Shown here piece after piece: positions 32,585-42,498 of a DNA stretch of 64,000 bases. Position 1 is the stretch's first letter; the number at the start of each line of letters is the position of its first letter. The position numbers and the translations under genes were made by a program. The DNA is from a virus. The notes beneath the pieces were generated by a model. The model was not told the DNA's origin, made no database searches, and saw only the letters and a program-made list of their open reading frames with translations. The stretch lies in the IMG/VR virus record IMGVR_UViG_3300007735_000803, positions 93,152-157,151 of that record. The stretch is one strand, 5' to 3'.

Positions 32585-33502
32585 ATGAAAATTTTAGTGA
32601 TTACTCCGGTAAATAAATTCGATTATTTAGCTGCCGCTATTATTGAAGGGCTACGGGAATTAAAGATCGAAGCGTACTTTACTTCTCCGGGTAATGGTGT
32701 AACCGAGACTATATCTGATGATAAGTTTATATCACTATATCCTGAATGTGATTATATCTTCGCTTTGTGGGGCAAATGTATAGACAATAAGGTGCCTGAA
32801 CCCAAGTATTATTTAATCGATAAAGTTAATGGTTGGGATAAAACGGTGTATATTGATGGTAGTGAATATAATTACACCGGATATCCGTCTAAAACTAAAG
32901 AACAATTCCACCCTCTCTTTAAACAAAAAGCAAAGTGGTACTTCAAACGAGAATGCTTACCTGAATATTTAGATCAAAATGTTATACCGTTACCGTTTGC
33001 AGCGACAAGCGACGATTTTTCTAAACCAAAAGATAAAAAAACTATAGATGTTCTTTGTGCGTTCGGGCAGACCGATACCGGACTTCGAAAACTTGCTATT
33101 GACGCATGCAATGAATTACGTAGTGAGGGTTATACTATCATAACAGGATATGCCAAGAACTACTTAGAAACAATTCAAGATGCATGCATAACTATCGATG
33201 CGCATGGAGGTGGAGAATGTAATGCAAGAATGTGGCAAGTTATGGCAAATCGTTCCTGTTTGTTCGCACAAAAATATAGCATATTGTTTCCTGAATTGCA
33301 CGAGAACAAGCATTATATATCTTGGAACTCTAAAGAAGAGTTAAAAGAAAAGATACGTTTTTATTTAGAACACAAGGATTTACTGTTGGATATAATGATG
33401 AATGGATATAACAATATTTTACAACATCATACACCGGGCAGACGTATAGAATATATTTTAAAACACATAGGCAATGTAAATGATAACGATAAAACGAGAT
33501 AA
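32585..33502 (+). CDS. Putative GT-B glycosyltransferase
   Basis: A 305-residue protein with MKILVITPVNKFDYLAAAII at the N-terminus and a C-terminal region ITIDAHGGGECNARMWQVMANRSCLF that resembles the donor-binding part of GT1-like phage enzymes (Glyco_trans_1_2). The 3' end overlaps the sugar-epimerase gene by 23 nt. Specificity unknown. Confidence 0.6.
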   Translation: MKILVITPVNKFDYLAAAIIEGLRELKIEAYFTSPGNGVTETISDDKFISLYPECDYIFALWGKCIDNKVPEPKYYLIDKVNGWDKTVYIDGSEYNYTGYPSKTKEQFHPLFKQKAKWYFKRECLPEYLDQNVIPLPFAATSDDFSKPKDKKTIDVLCAFGQTDTGLRKLAIDACNELRSEGYTIITGYAKNYLETIQDACITIDAHGGGECNARMWQVMANRSCLFAQKYSILFPELHENKHYISWNSKEELKEKIRFYLEHKDLLLDIMMNGYNNILQHHTPGRRIEYILKHIGNVNDNDKTR

Positions 33503-34340
33503 AATATACTTAATAACTGGCGGTAGTGGTTTTTTAGGAGAATCGCTAGTACGATTTATTTTGAATAATGGCGGCAGGGTTCGAATTATGGCACGCGATG
33601 AGGGAAAATTAATTCAATTAAAAGAGTCATATCCTAGTATCGAAATATACCCGGGTGATATTTTCGATCAATTAGAGGTAATGCAAGCTATTCAGGAAGT
33701 TACTGGTATATTTCACTTAGCCGCATCGAAACATGTAGGCTTAGCAGAAAAATTTGTACGTGAAAATGTTAAATCAAATATTATCGGTTCATTGAATGTA
33801 TTAGAAGAATCATTAAATTCTAATACAATAGAATTTGTACTGGGTATTTCTACCGATAAAGCAGTGCAGGTATCTGGAGTTTACGGTGCCACTAAATTTT
33901 TGATGGAGCGTCTCTTCAAGCAGTATGAATCTATTAATCCTTCCTGTGAATATAGAATTGTTAGGTATGGAAATGTTCTATATTCAACCGGATCGGTACT
34001 TTGTAAATGGAAAGATCTAATTCAACAGGGAAAAGCAGTAACAGTAACCGACCCGGAAGCAACTAGATTTTTCTGGACTGTGGATCAGGCAATCGAATTA
34101 ATAGCAGATTGTATGTACTATGCAACGGATTCCACACCATATTGTCCTGCAATGAAGTCTATGAGTATAAAAAATTTATTGCGGGCGATGATTGAAAAAT
34201 ACGGTGATGGCAAAGACATTCCTATTATTTCTATTGGGCTACAACCGGGAGAAAATTTGCATGAGCGAATTTTAGAAACTGGACCGTATTCTAATGAAGT
34301 AGAGCAATTTAGTATAGATGAAATTAAACAATTAATTTGA
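33480..34340 (+). CDS. UDP-GlcNAc 4,6-dehydratase/5-epimerase-like SDR (CapD/PseB type)
   Basis: A 286-residue extended short-chain dehydrogenase. NAD site ITGGSGFLGESLVRF; catalytic region GISTDKAVQVSGVYGATKFLMERL with Ser/Thr-Tyr-Lys; GENLHERIL near the end matches CapD/PseB. It likely forms a 4-keto-6-deoxy sugar nucleotide that feeds the dehydrase and aminotransferase of this block. Confidence 0.85.
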   Translation: MITIKRDKIYLITGGSGFLGESLVRFILNNGGRVRIMARDEGKLIQLKESYPSIEIYPGDIFDQLEVMQAIQEVTGIFHLAASKHVGLAEKFVRENVKSNIIGSLNVLEESLNSNTIEFVLGISTDKAVQVSGVYGATKFLMERLFKQYESINPSCEYRIVRYGNVLYSTGSVLCKWKDLIQQGKAVTVTDPEATRFFWTVDQAIELIADCMYYATDSTPYCPAMKSMSIKNLLRAMIEKYGDGKDIPIISIGLQPGENLHERILETGPYSNEVEQFSIDEIKQLI

Positions 34341-34345
34341 ACAGC

Positions 34346-35116
34346 ATGTATACAAAATATAATGGCGGCTGGCCCGGCGGTCCTCAGACAAACTTTAATG
34401 AAATTTGTTATAGTTTGGTAAATCAGATCGATGTATTTAAACGACATCGCGCATTTACGGGAGTTATTGGGAATGATGTACGAGACGGGGAGATAGGTAT
34501 AACAATATACGAAACTATTAAAAATACCAACCCTAAACTGTTAGATCAAAAATACATCGATAAATTTTTACAAAATGATAAAATCGGAAATCCCATAATT
34601 CATGAAATATATGATTTAAATATATCTACAGGTACGTTAATTTTCATGAACCATTTGAATCACATAATTTCTAATTTTTTCGATATCAAGTCAATTGTAG
34701 AAATTGGTTCTGGTTACGGAGGCCAGTGTAAAATAATAAAAGATTTTATAGACGCGGATTATACGTGTATTGATATACCTGGATGTTTAGAATTATGCAA
34801 AACCTATCTAGGAAAATTAGAAGTAAATGCTAATTTTATTGATAGTAATAATGTACCGGAATTATATACTGATTTAGTAATTAGTAATTTTTGTTTAAAT
34901 GAGTTAGATGAGGTCGGAATTGATTTTTATTTCGATAGGATAATAAAAAATTCTAAATATATATACATTGCTGCGGGCAATTTCCAAAACATTCCTAGAA
35001 ATAATTACTTATTACAGAAATGTACCGAATACTTTGATATTACTGTACATCAAGAAACACCAAAAATTACAAAACATAATAATATTTTTATTATAGGTAA
35101 AAAGATAAATGTATAA
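34346..35116 (+). CDS. Putative sugar O-methyltransferase
   Basis: A 256-residue protein. N-terminus NGGWPGGPQTNFN; SIVEIGSGYGGQCKIIKDF is the SAM-binding motif and LVISNFCLNELDE a later acidic segment, as in the putative sugar O-methyltransferase family found in capsule and LPS loci. Start taken at ATG 34346; a TTG at 34337 would overlap the previous stop. Base composition is more AT-rich than its neighbours. Confidence 0.75.
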   Translation: MYTKYNGGWPGGPQTNFNEICYSLVNQIDVFKRHRAFTGVIGNDVRDGEIGITIYETIKNTNPKLLDQKYIDKFLQNDKIGNPIIHEIYDLNISTGTLIFMNHLNHIISNFFDIKSIVEIGSGYGGQCKIIKDFIDADYTCIDIPGCLELCKTYLGKLEVNANFIDSNNVPELYTDLVISNFCLNELDEVGIDFYFDRIIKNSKYIYIAAGNFQNIPRNNYLLQKCTEYFDITVHQETPKITKHNNIFIIGKKINV

Positions 35117-35789
35117 AAGTAGAATGAATGAATTAACATTATTGATCGGAACCTGTGATTCATATAGTGTGTTGTGGGACAATTTTGTCACATTAACGAA
35201 TCGTTATTGGCAGTATGAATGCGATAAAATTTTTGTTACTGAAAACAAAACTGCTGAATATGAAGGATACAAATGGGTAACGTGTAATACCCTTCCATGG
35301 TCGGATCGAATGTTAAAAGCACTAAATAGTATTGATACCGAATATACCTTTTTTATTTTAGAGGATTATTATTTTACGGAACCTATTACTGCCGAAGAAA
35401 TTCAACTACATATAGATTATATGAAGAGTGTCGGTGCTAACAAAATAATGTTAGAGGTTAATAGTACTAGGGCATATTCAACCGTTGATGTAGGACGAGA
35501 TGTTCGCGGTCGTAAAATTTTACGACTCACTCCCGAGAGTACTTATTTAACTTCAATACAGCCTTCCATATGGAAGACTTCATTTTTACGTAAATGTATG
35601 TTATCAAACTGGAGTCCCTGGGAATTTGAAATTGTCGGTACACAAATGATTCAAGGACATGAAAACAAAATATACATGATTGACAGAGAAAAGAAACCAT
35701 ATTGGAATGCCGTACGGAAAGGACTACGGTTGTCGGCAGGTTGGGAACATATAAAACATGTAGAAAATTTAAAAGATATCAATTTGTAA
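35109..35789 (+). CDS. GT2-like glycosyltransferase
   Basis: A 226-residue protein beginning MYKSRMNELTLLIGTCDSYS; TLPWSDRMLKALNSIDTEYTFFILEDYYF holds an acidic D-Y metal motif. Order fits a GT-A enzyme. A second ATG at 35124 is possible. A promoter for the next gene lies in its last codons. Confidence 0.6.
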   Translation: MYKSRMNELTLLIGTCDSYSVLWDNFVTLTNRYWQYECDKIFVTENKTAEYEGYKWVTCNTLPWSDRMLKALNSIDTEYTFFILEDYYFTEPITAEEIQLHIDYMKSVGANKIMLEVNSTRAYSTVDVGRDVRGRKILRLTPESTYLTSIQPSIWKTSFLRKCMLSNWSPWEFEIVGTQMIQGHENKIYMIDREKKPYWNAVRKGLRLSAGWEHIKHVENLKDINL

Positions 35790-35814
35790 TCAATAAAAAA
35801 AAATTATATATTAC
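35784..35814 (+). promoter_or_regulatory. Bacteroidota-type leaderless promoter inside the glycan block
   Basis: TTG at 35784-35786, 20-nt spacer, TATATTAC at 35807-35814, 4 nt before ATG 35819. The only such promoter I found between 23.3 and 48.1 kb; it splits the block into two transcription units. Confidence 0.6.
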
Positions 35815-35818
35815 AGCT

Positions 35819-36997
35819 ATGAATAAAATTAAATTCTTAGATTTAGGAAAGCAACCAATAGCAAACGGATTTTTGCATCCCTCAGAAATTGAAAATGAAT
35901 ATTTCTATCAATTAGAAGTGGGTTTCGATGATGATACTAAATTAGTTACTCATATGGAATATGTCGATCCTCCATTAATGTTTAATGAAAATTATGCATA
36001 TCGAGGTTCGATGTCAAAGACAATGGTAGAACACTTTAAGCAATTCAGCGGTAAGGTCAAAGAAGATTTAAACCCTAAAACTGTATTAGAAATAGGAAGT
36101 AACGACGGAGTGTTCTTAAAAAATTGGGATACAAATAGTACGTTTGCCGTTGAACCCTGCAGTAATTTTGCTGCAGAAACTAATGCAATGGGGTATAAAA
36201 CATATCCAGAATTCTGGGATATGAGGCTATCGAAACAAATTTTAAATGAACACGGCCCGATGGATTTGATATTTGCTGCAAATTGTATTTGTCATATACC
36301 GGACCTAGATGAAACGTTCAGCGCAGTAAATACTCTTTTATCCGATAACGGTATGTTTATTTTTGAAGATCCTTCATTGGCACAGGTGATAAATACAAAT
36401 TCATATGACCAAATATATGATGAACATCCGCACGTATTTTCGGTATTAGCTTTGCACAATCTATTATCCAGGAATGGGTTAACAATTGTCAATGTAGAAA
36501 ACATTTCAGTTCATGGTGGATCTAATAGAATCTATGCACAGAAAACAAAAAATGTTAAATACATAGATCCTAGTGTATTAAATAATATCGAGTTTGAACG
36601 AATGTTGGGTTTGGATAAGTTCGAAACATTCGTTAAATTCGCTGATAAAGTAGAACAGTCGAAACAGGATTTAGTTGGGTTGATAGTTAGATGTAAAGAG
36701 TTAGGTAAAAAGGTAATTAGTTATGGAGCGACATCTAAGTCTACTACAGTATTCAATTATTGTGGGATTGATAATAAGTTGATTGATTATGTTATTGATA
36801 TCACTCCGGAAAAACAAGGCAAACTGACTCCGGGTTCGCATATTCCCATAAAAAATACTAATGGTATTGAAGATGATGTTGATGTAGCGTATTTAGGCGC
36901 TTGGAATTTTGCAACAGAAATAATGAATAAAGAATCAAAATTTGTAAATCGGGGCGGTAAATTTATTACGCATGTACCCATAGTAAAGTTTATTTGA
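35819..36997 (+). CDS. C-methyltransferase of deoxysugar type (three-domain)
   Basis: A 392-residue SAM enzyme of the NDP-hexose C-methyltransferase type. FLDLGKQPIANGFL at the N-terminus, TVLEIGSNDGVFLKNW as the SAM motif, EDPSLAQVI and DEHPHVFSV in the middle, and GATSKSTTVFNYC and ITPEKQGKLTPG in the C-terminal domain. The usual zinc-binding Cys pairs that precede LDLGxQP are missing because the start lies right at this motif. Leaderless promoter fixes the start. Confidence 0.85.
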   Translation: MNKIKFLDLGKQPIANGFLHPSEIENEYFYQLEVGFDDDTKLVTHMEYVDPPLMFNENYAYRGSMSKTMVEHFKQFSGKVKEDLNPKTVLEIGSNDGVFLKNWDTNSTFAVEPCSNFAAETNAMGYKTYPEFWDMRLSKQILNEHGPMDLIFAANCICHIPDLDETFSAVNTLLSDNGMFIFEDPSLAQVINTNSYDQIYDEHPHVFSVLALHNLLSRNGLTIVNVENISVHGGSNRIYAQKTKNVKYIDPSVLNNIEFERMLGLDKFETFVKFADKVEQSKQDLVGLIVRCKELGKKVISYGATSKSTTVFNYCGIDNKLIDYVIDITPEKQGKLTPGSHIPIKNTNGIEDDVDVAYLGAWNFATEIMNKESKFVNRGGKFITHVPIVKFI

Positions 36998-36998
36998 T

Positions 36999-37382
36999 AT
37001 GCACTTTAATGAAGATGATAGAGCACAACGTTTATTAGATATATTTCCTGAAGTTAATGGTCAGATAAATATATCATATGTAAATTCAACTGAACATGTA
37101 GTGGCATGGCACAAACATAATATACAGACTGATTATTGGATTTGTTTGAAGGGTTCCTTTAAAGTGGGACTTGCTACCGAAGAAAATGGAGTAGAGTGGC
37201 ACTATTTATCTGATAAGAACTTCAAAGTATTGAAGATTACTCCTGGAATATATCACGGATACAAGGCCTTAGAGCCTGGTTCTATTTTGATGTATTATTT
37301 GACTGAAAAATATAATCCGGATGATGAAATACGAGCAAAGGTAGGTTCTTTCGGTGAAGAATGGGATACGGAGAATAAATAA
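36999..37382 (+). CDS. RmlC-like cupin (dTDP-4-dehydrorhamnose 3,5-epimerase-like)
   Basis: A 127-residue single-domain cupin. WHKHNIQTDYWICLKGSFKVGLA matches the epimerase beta-barrel with its catalytic His; ITPGIYHGYKALEPGSILMYYL follows. Shorter than true RmlC (about 185 residues). Likely epimerises a 4-keto sugar nucleotide. Two nt after the methyltransferase. Confidence 0.75.
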   Translation: MHFNEDDRAQRLLDIFPEVNGQINISYVNSTEHVVAWHKHNIQTDYWICLKGSFKVGLATEENGVEWHYLSDKNFKVLKITPGIYHGYKALEPGSILMYYLTEKYNPDDEIRAKVGSFGEEWDTENK

Positions 37383-37383
37383 T

Positions 37384-37803
37384 ATGAGTACTACAATTAA
37401 TGATGTTTTTTTAGTGAAAATGAAACAGATAATCGAGCCTAATGGTATATTGAGTCCATTTGAGTTCGATAAAGGAATGCTGTTCAAACCAAAGCGTGTA
37501 TTTTTCGTACAGCAGGTACCTGATTTAAATCCTAGGGGTATGCATGCACATCACAAAACAAAACAACTATTGTGTTGCTTGTCGGGACATATCTCATGTA
37601 AAGTACATGATGGTATCAATGAAAAGACGGTAGAGTTATACTCTGGTGATGCGTTGTATGTACCCAATCTAATATGGGATGAGCAGATATACAATTCAAT
37701 CGACACAGTACTCTTTTCTATATGTAGTACACATTATGATACTAATGATTATATACACAACTTCGATGATTTTTTAAAAATAAAACAGTATGGAAAACTT
37801 TGA
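37384..37803 (+). CDS. FdtA/QdtA-like sugar 3,4-ketoisomerase (cupin)
   Basis: A 139-residue cupin. NPRGMHAHHKTKQLLCCLSG matches the RGxHAH active site of FdtA/QdtA/WxcM enzymes, which shift the keto group from C4 to C3 of dTDP-4-keto-6-deoxyglucose; SGDALYVPNLIWDEQI follows. The 3-keto product is the substrate for a DegT aminotransferase such as that at 39431. Overlaps next gene by 14 nt. Confidence 0.8.
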   Translation: MSTTINDVFLVKMKQIIEPNGILSPFEFDKGMLFKPKRVFFVQQVPDLNPRGMHAHHKTKQLLCCLSGHISCKVHDGINEKTVELYSGDALYVPNLIWDEQIYNSIDTVLFSICSTHYDTNDYIHNFDDFLKIKQYGKL

Positions 37804-38728
37804 TACAGTAATCGTAACCGGCGCATGCGGGCATATTGGTTCACGTTTAATCGACTCATTTCATTGGGAGGATACTTACCCAGAAAAATTTAATGTGAAT
37901 ATCATCGGTGTTGATAATATGTTAACGCAACGATATTGTTCGATTTTTAATTTGAAATCTAGAATTAAATTCATCGAAGACGATTTCTTGAATATAGATA
38001 TTCCTGCAGGTTCAATAGTAGTGCATTTAGCCGCTATAACCGATGCAGCCGGCAGCGTTAAAAATAAATCGCAGGTAGAAGATATCAATATTGAACAGAC
38101 TAAACGTTTCATTGATAAATGTATTGAATCTAAAGTTAAACGTTTTATATTTCCATCATCTACTAGTGTTTATGGGGTATCTGCAGATCTAGTTAATGAA
38201 GATGATAAAAAATATGAAAATCCGCAAAGTCCGTATGCAAGTTCAAAGTTAGATATCGAAAAATATTTAGAATCTAAAAAAGATAATTTAGAATATATTA
38301 TCTTACGATTCGGTACTATTTTTGGTTGTAGTAAAGGTATGCGTTTTCATACAGCGATAAACAAGTTTTGCTGGCAGGCTTCACTAGGAGTGCCAATAAC
38401 AGTATGGAAAGAGAATTATGAACATGTACGACCATATTTAGGATTAAATGATGCAGTTCAGGCCATAAAGCATTCATTGAAGTTAGATTCAAGTCTATGT
38501 TATACTAAATACAATGTTCTTACTGACAATTACCAATTGAAGGATATTGTAGATAAGATAGTGCATACACTACCAGATACCAAGATAAGTATGGTACATA
38601 CACCGTTATTAAATCAATTTAGTTATCATGTAGATGATCGTAAATTCAAATCGACTGGATTCGAATCTTCCGATAAACTAGATATTGAAATAATAAAAAC
38701 GTTAAACCTACTCAAAGGAATTCAATAA
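37790..38728 (+). CDS. NAD-dependent sugar epimerase/dehydratase (extended SDR)
   Basis: A 312-residue SDR: VIVTGACGHIGSRLID, HLAAITDAAGSV, and FPSSTSVYG with the later YASSK catalytic pair. Substrate domain C-terminal. In this block it likely acts on a nucleotide sugar next to the cupin isomerase. Specific reaction not resolved. Confidence 0.85.
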   Translation: MENFDTVIVTGACGHIGSRLIDSFHWEDTYPEKFNVNIIGVDNMLTQRYCSIFNLKSRIKFIEDDFLNIDIPAGSIVVHLAAITDAAGSVKNKSQVEDINIEQTKRFIDKCIESKVKRFIFPSSTSVYGVSADLVNEDDKKYENPQSPYASSKLDIEKYLESKKDNLEYIILRFGTIFGCSKGMRFHTAINKFCWQASLGVPITVWKENYEHVRPYLGLNDAVQAIKHSLKLDSSLCYTKYNVLTDNYQLKDIVDKIVHTLPDTKISMVHTPLLNQFSYHVDDRKFKSTGFESSDKLDIEIIKTLNLLKGIQ

Positions 38729-39447
38729 TGCGTATTGTTATATCGGGCGGTGATGGTCGGTTTGCCAAAGAATTGATTAGACAAAATACGGAACATGAAT
38801 TATATCCATTACCAAAATCTGAAATGGATATAACTAATTATGATTCGGTCGACGCAGCGTTAACAAAATATAAACCCGAAATATTCGTACACGCAGCTGC
38901 ACTTTCCCGGCCAATGAATATACACGTAAATTCGCCTGATATTAGTATACAATTAAATATTATAGGTACCTCGAACTGTGTATTGGCCTGTATGAAAAAG
39001 AATATCCCGTTTGTATATATTTCTACCGACCACGTTTATCCAGGAACTGCGGGTAACTATTCAGAAGAAGATGGTGTATATCCAGTAAATAAATATGCAT
39101 GGTCTAAACTTGGGGGTGAATGTGCTGCAATGTTGTATAACAAAGCACTCATATTGCGTATGGGCATGATGGAATATCCATTCACACATAACCAAGCATT
39201 TACGGATTCATATAAAAGTAGTATATGGCATTCTGATGCTGCAAAAATTCTATATAAGTTGATTGAAAAAGAAGTTTATGGTATATACAATTTGGGTGGT
39301 GAAAGAAAGAGTGTTTATGATTTTGTAATACGAGAAAATTTTACTATATTACAAGCATCTAGAGAAATTGTGAATGAACCGGTACCTAGTGATATTAGTA
39401 TGAACATTGAAAAATTAAGGAGCGTTTTAGGTGATACAACTATTTAA
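38728..39447 (+). CDS. RmlD-like dTDP-4-dehydrorhamnose reductase family SDR
   Basis: A 239-residue SDR: MRIVISGGDGRFAKELI, MDITNYDSVDAAL, VHAAALSRP, and ISTDHVYPG with N-K-Y-A-W-S-K. The pattern is of the RmlD substrate-binding family, which reduces the 4-keto group. One-base overlap with the previous gene and 17 nt with the next. A companion to the SDR and cupin upstream. Confidence 0.85.
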   Translation: MRIVISGGDGRFAKELIRQNTEHELYPLPKSEMDITNYDSVDAALTKYKPEIFVHAAALSRPMNIHVNSPDISIQLNIIGTSNCVLACMKKNIPFVYISTDHVYPGTAGNYSEEDGVYPVNKYAWSKLGGECAAMLYNKALILRMGMMEYPFTHNQAFTDSYKSSIWHSDAAKILYKLIEKEVYGIYNLGGERKSVYDFVIRENFTILQASREIVNEPVPSDISMNIEKLRSVLGDTTI

Positions 39448-40351
39448 CATTCCAAACTATACAATCGATACTAGCAAATTCTCACACTATTTGCATGGTA
39501 GTAACGTTACGGAGTTTGAAAATACATTTGCTGAATATGTAGGCGCAAAGTATGCAGTGTCCATTAACAGTGCAACTAATGCTATCTTTTTAATGCTATT
39601 AGGAAAAAATACTACAATAAAAGTACCATCACTAATTCCTCCAGTAGTGTTGAATGCCATAATTACTTCTGGAAATTCTGTTGAATTTATTGATGATGTT
39701 GATTGGGTAGGCGGTTCTTATATATTGCATGAATTTTCTGATTATAAGATAATTGATTCCGCCCAGCGGGTTGATAAAAACCAATTTGCTGATGAAGCAA
39801 ATGATTCTGATTTGATGTTTTTTAGTTTTTATCCAACCAAACCTGTAGGTAGTAGTGATGGTGGTATTATTGTAAGCAACGATAAAGAAAAGATTGATTA
39901 TCTTAGAACACTTTCATTCAACGGAATGTCATTTTCTGCGAACAACTGGGACAGAAAAACAATATTACCTGGATATAAGTTTTATATGAATAGTATTCAG
40001 GCGTACATTGCTAATGAAAATCTTAAACTTTTGGAATCAAAGAAAATACGATTAAAAGAGATTAGGGATATTTATAATAAAGAATTAGGTTATAACAATA
40101 CAAGTGATCATCTTTATCGTATAACTGTTACTGATCGCGTTAGTTTTATGAAACGCATGAAAGAAGCTAATATTGTTTGCGGCATTCATTATGAAGCACA
40201 GCATATTAATCCAGTATATTGTAATGATGTTATTTTTGATTGTCCTAAATCATTAGAAGTCGCTGCTGCTACTGTCAGTATTCCATTTCACGAAGCCTTG
40301 ACAGACGACGACGTTAGGTATATAATAACAAAAGTTAAAATAAATTTATGA
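39431..40351 (+). CDS. DegT/DnrJ/EryC1-family aminotransferase
   Basis: A 306-residue PLP-dependent sugar aminotransferase starting with GTG. SINSATNAIFLMLL (phosphate-binding), FFSFYPTKPVGSSDGG with the Schiff-base lysine, and GYKFYMNSIQAYIA. Unlike the RfbH-like enzyme at 29669 it retains the lysine, so transamination of a keto-sugar is expected. It is shorter than typical members (about 370). Confidence 0.85.
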   Translation: MIQLFNIPNYTIDTSKFSHYLHGSNVTEFENTFAEYVGAKYAVSINSATNAIFLMLLGKNTTIKVPSLIPPVVLNAIITSGNSVEFIDDVDWVGGSYILHEFSDYKIIDSAQRVDKNQFADEANDSDLMFFSFYPTKPVGSSDGGIIVSNDKEKIDYLRTLSFNGMSFSANNWDRKTILPGYKFYMNSIQAYIANENLKLLESKKIRLKEIRDIYNKELGYNNTSDHLYRITVTDRVSFMKRMKEANIVCGIHYEAQHINPVYCNDVIFDCPKSLEVAAATVSIPFHEALTDDDVRYIITKVKINL

Positions 40352-40893
40352 ATTTTATAAACCATTATAAATATACTAGCGAAATACAGTTAGCTGTGTT
40401 TGAACTTGTATATGAATTAAAGCCGGCCACAATTGTAGAATTAGGATATGGTGCTGGGTACATCACTAATGTAATTTCACAGGCAATGCCAATTGATTCG
40501 GAGTTAGTTGGGTATGACTTAAAAAGCCCCGAATTGACAATTAGTAGTTCATCTACGTCTATGCCGGCTAAAAAAATAAAATTGATACAAGATGATGTAT
40601 TTAATTCCTTTCTAAAAAATCCCTTCAAATTCGATTTACTTATTGTGGATATAGATAACACGTGGGAACTTATTGATCAAGTAGTTATTCAAAATAAATT
40701 TGTTTATGAATGTATTAAAAACGGTGCCGTTGTGTTAATTGAAGGCGGCGCTGATATGCATCCTAGAATGAACAGAAACACGTTATTAACATATCATAAT
40801 AAAATTGGTAGTAATATTTTCGACTTTGAAATAATGGGAGGCAATAGAACTAGCATATCCAAACTAATAATTAATTATGAAAATGTTAAATAA
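40348..40893 (+). CDS. Class I SAM-dependent methyltransferase-like protein
   Basis: A 181-residue protein. IVELGYGAGYITNVI is the SAM motif; FDLLIVDIDNTWELIDQV is the second acidic motif; VLIEGGADMHP follows. Probably a sugar methyltransferase. ATGA overlap with the aminotransferase gene. Confidence 0.7.
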   Translation: MNFINHYKYTSEIQLAVFELVYELKPATIVELGYGAGYITNVISQAMPIDSELVGYDLKSPELTISSSSTSMPAKKIKLIQDDVFNSFLKNPFKFDLLIVDIDNTWELIDQVVIQNKFVYECIKNGAVVLIEGGADMHPRMNRNTLLTYHNKIGSNIFDFEIMGGNRTSISKLIINYENVK

Positions 40894-41746
40894 AATTGCA
40901 GTAGTTGTCTGCGGGTGGCATTATCCTTCTCATTTTTATCAAGCATTGGCAAAGCAGGCATTACCTGAAGGTTGGGAAATGCATTTATTTGTAGTTGGTC
41001 ACCGCGATCCAATACACTCACACAATGAAAAGAATTTAATCTTAAATTCTAAAAACCTCCTTGATATATTAGATTGTATTTTATATAAGACTCCAGTTAC
41101 TGTTGAATTTTTAAATAATCTAGGATGGATGTATATTGAGGGAGAAAGTGGTTGTGAGTGGCAAGCTGCAAATACTTGGTTAGATAATATAGATTATACA
41201 GAATACGATTGTATCTTAATTGCCGGGGACGATGCTTTAATATTGAATGATAGATTAATTTATGACGCGGTAACTAATCAAATCAATTTACTCGATAATT
41301 TTAAAGAACACGACCGCTGGAAATCCAAACCAGCGTCTGATACTAATTGGTTGGTTATATCTAATTCAAGACAACCTAGACAACTATCTATTAGAGGTAG
41401 TTTTGAGTTTTTCAAGCCAGAAGTTATATCTTACATTGGAGGTAAATTTGATTTATCGAAAATTACTTTAAGCCGAAAAGGAGAAGTTACTACCCCTTCT
41501 GACTATAACGCTTTAACTGACTGGAACAAATATATTTCTAGTTTTATACATAAAATGGCAGAACTTAATTTGTATGATAAAATAAAGTACATGTCCGATC
41601 ATTATCGAGTTAGTGATTATGTTATAGAATGTGAACGTGGATTGTTATCAAACGCCAACACATTAGCACCCGATTATATTTCAAAAATCGAAAAGCTTTA
41701 TAACGATGGTAAATTTGATAACATATTAAACGAGTATAATTCATGA
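40877..41746 (+). CDS. Putative GT-A glycosyltransferase
   Basis: A 289-residue protein: IAVVVCGWHYPSHFYQAL at the start, YDCILIAGDDALILNDR with an acidic metal-binding-like motif, and long helical C-terminus. The pattern fits GT-A glycosyltransferases but no subfamily is recognised. Overlaps neighbours on both sides. Confidence 0.55.
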   Translation: MKMLNKIAVVVCGWHYPSHFYQALAKQALPEGWEMHLFVVGHRDPIHSHNEKNLILNSKNLLDILDCILYKTPVTVEFLNNLGWMYIEGESGCEWQAANTWLDNIDYTEYDCILIAGDDALILNDRLIYDAVTNQINLLDNFKEHDRWKSKPASDTNWLVISNSRQPRQLSIRGSFEFFKPEVISYIGGKFDLSKITLSRKGEVTTPSDYNALTDWNKYISSFIHKMAELNLYDKIKYMSDHYRVSDYVIECERGLLSNANTLAPDYISKIEKLYNDGKFDNILNEYNS

Positions 41747-42498
41747 AAAAGAATATAGTATTTATCCCGGCGATAACAGTTGCTGGATCGGAAAGTAGAA
41801 GCACTACCTACAATTATGGACTGGCTAGTTGGAAAAAATGGTGCGATAAAAACAATTGCGATCTATTTGTTTTAGATCAATTACTTATGCCAGTAGAAGA
41901 AATGAAAATAACTTGGCAACGGTATTACGTGTTTGACTTGCTCGAAGCTAATGGTATTGAGTATGATCAGATATTAATGGTAGATGCCGATTCATTTATA
42001 CATCCAGAATGCCCGAACTTTTTTGAGTTAACAGAAAGAAAGTTTACAGGGGTTCATGCTGATGGAAGTTATGATTGGGTATTGCGTAGTATAGAAAATT
42101 ATTCTAAACACTTATTCAATGGCAAAATGTTTAATTTTTGGGAATATTACATGGGTGGATTTCAAATTTTTAATGAAACCCATAAACCATATTTCAAAGC
42201 GATACTAGACTTTTATTTACTTCATAAAGAAAGTATACAACAATTACAACAATATCACGTAGGTACGGACCAACCAGTAGTTAATTTTTTACTTCGAGAA
42301 AACAATGTAGAGTTAAAACTTCTACCATGGGAATTTAGTATGGCAGATATGGCTCGCAAAGAAGTCTTGGATGAAAATATGACATTTACTAAAGTAGGAT
42401 GGGTATATCAATATAATGCCATACCGAATAATAAAGATAATTACTTAACACACTATTGGATGAAAAAAACGTATGAGTACTTCTATGGAAACGAATAA
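41743..42498 (+). CDS. GT-A glycosyltransferase, paralogue 1 of a tandem pair
   Basis: A 251-residue protein: SWKKWCDKNNCDLFVLDQ, WQRYYVFDLLEANGIEYDQIL, then MVDADSFIHPECP with D-x-D. It is paralogous to the next gene, sharing the WQRxxxFD...DQIL block and a QPVVNFLLR element. The W-Q-R plus D-x-D pattern is that of GMA12/MNN10-like enzymes. Confidence 0.75.
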   Translation: MKKNIVFIPAITVAGSESRSTTYNYGLASWKKWCDKNNCDLFVLDQLLMPVEEMKITWQRYYVFDLLEANGIEYDQILMVDADSFIHPECPNFFELTERKFTGVHADGSYDWVLRSIENYSKHLFNGKMFNFWEYYMGGFQIFNETHKPYFKAILDFYLLHKESIQQLQQYHVGTDQPVVNFLLRENNVELKLLPWEFSMADMARKEVLDENMTFTKVGWVYQYNAIPNNKDNYLTHYWMKKTYEYFYGNE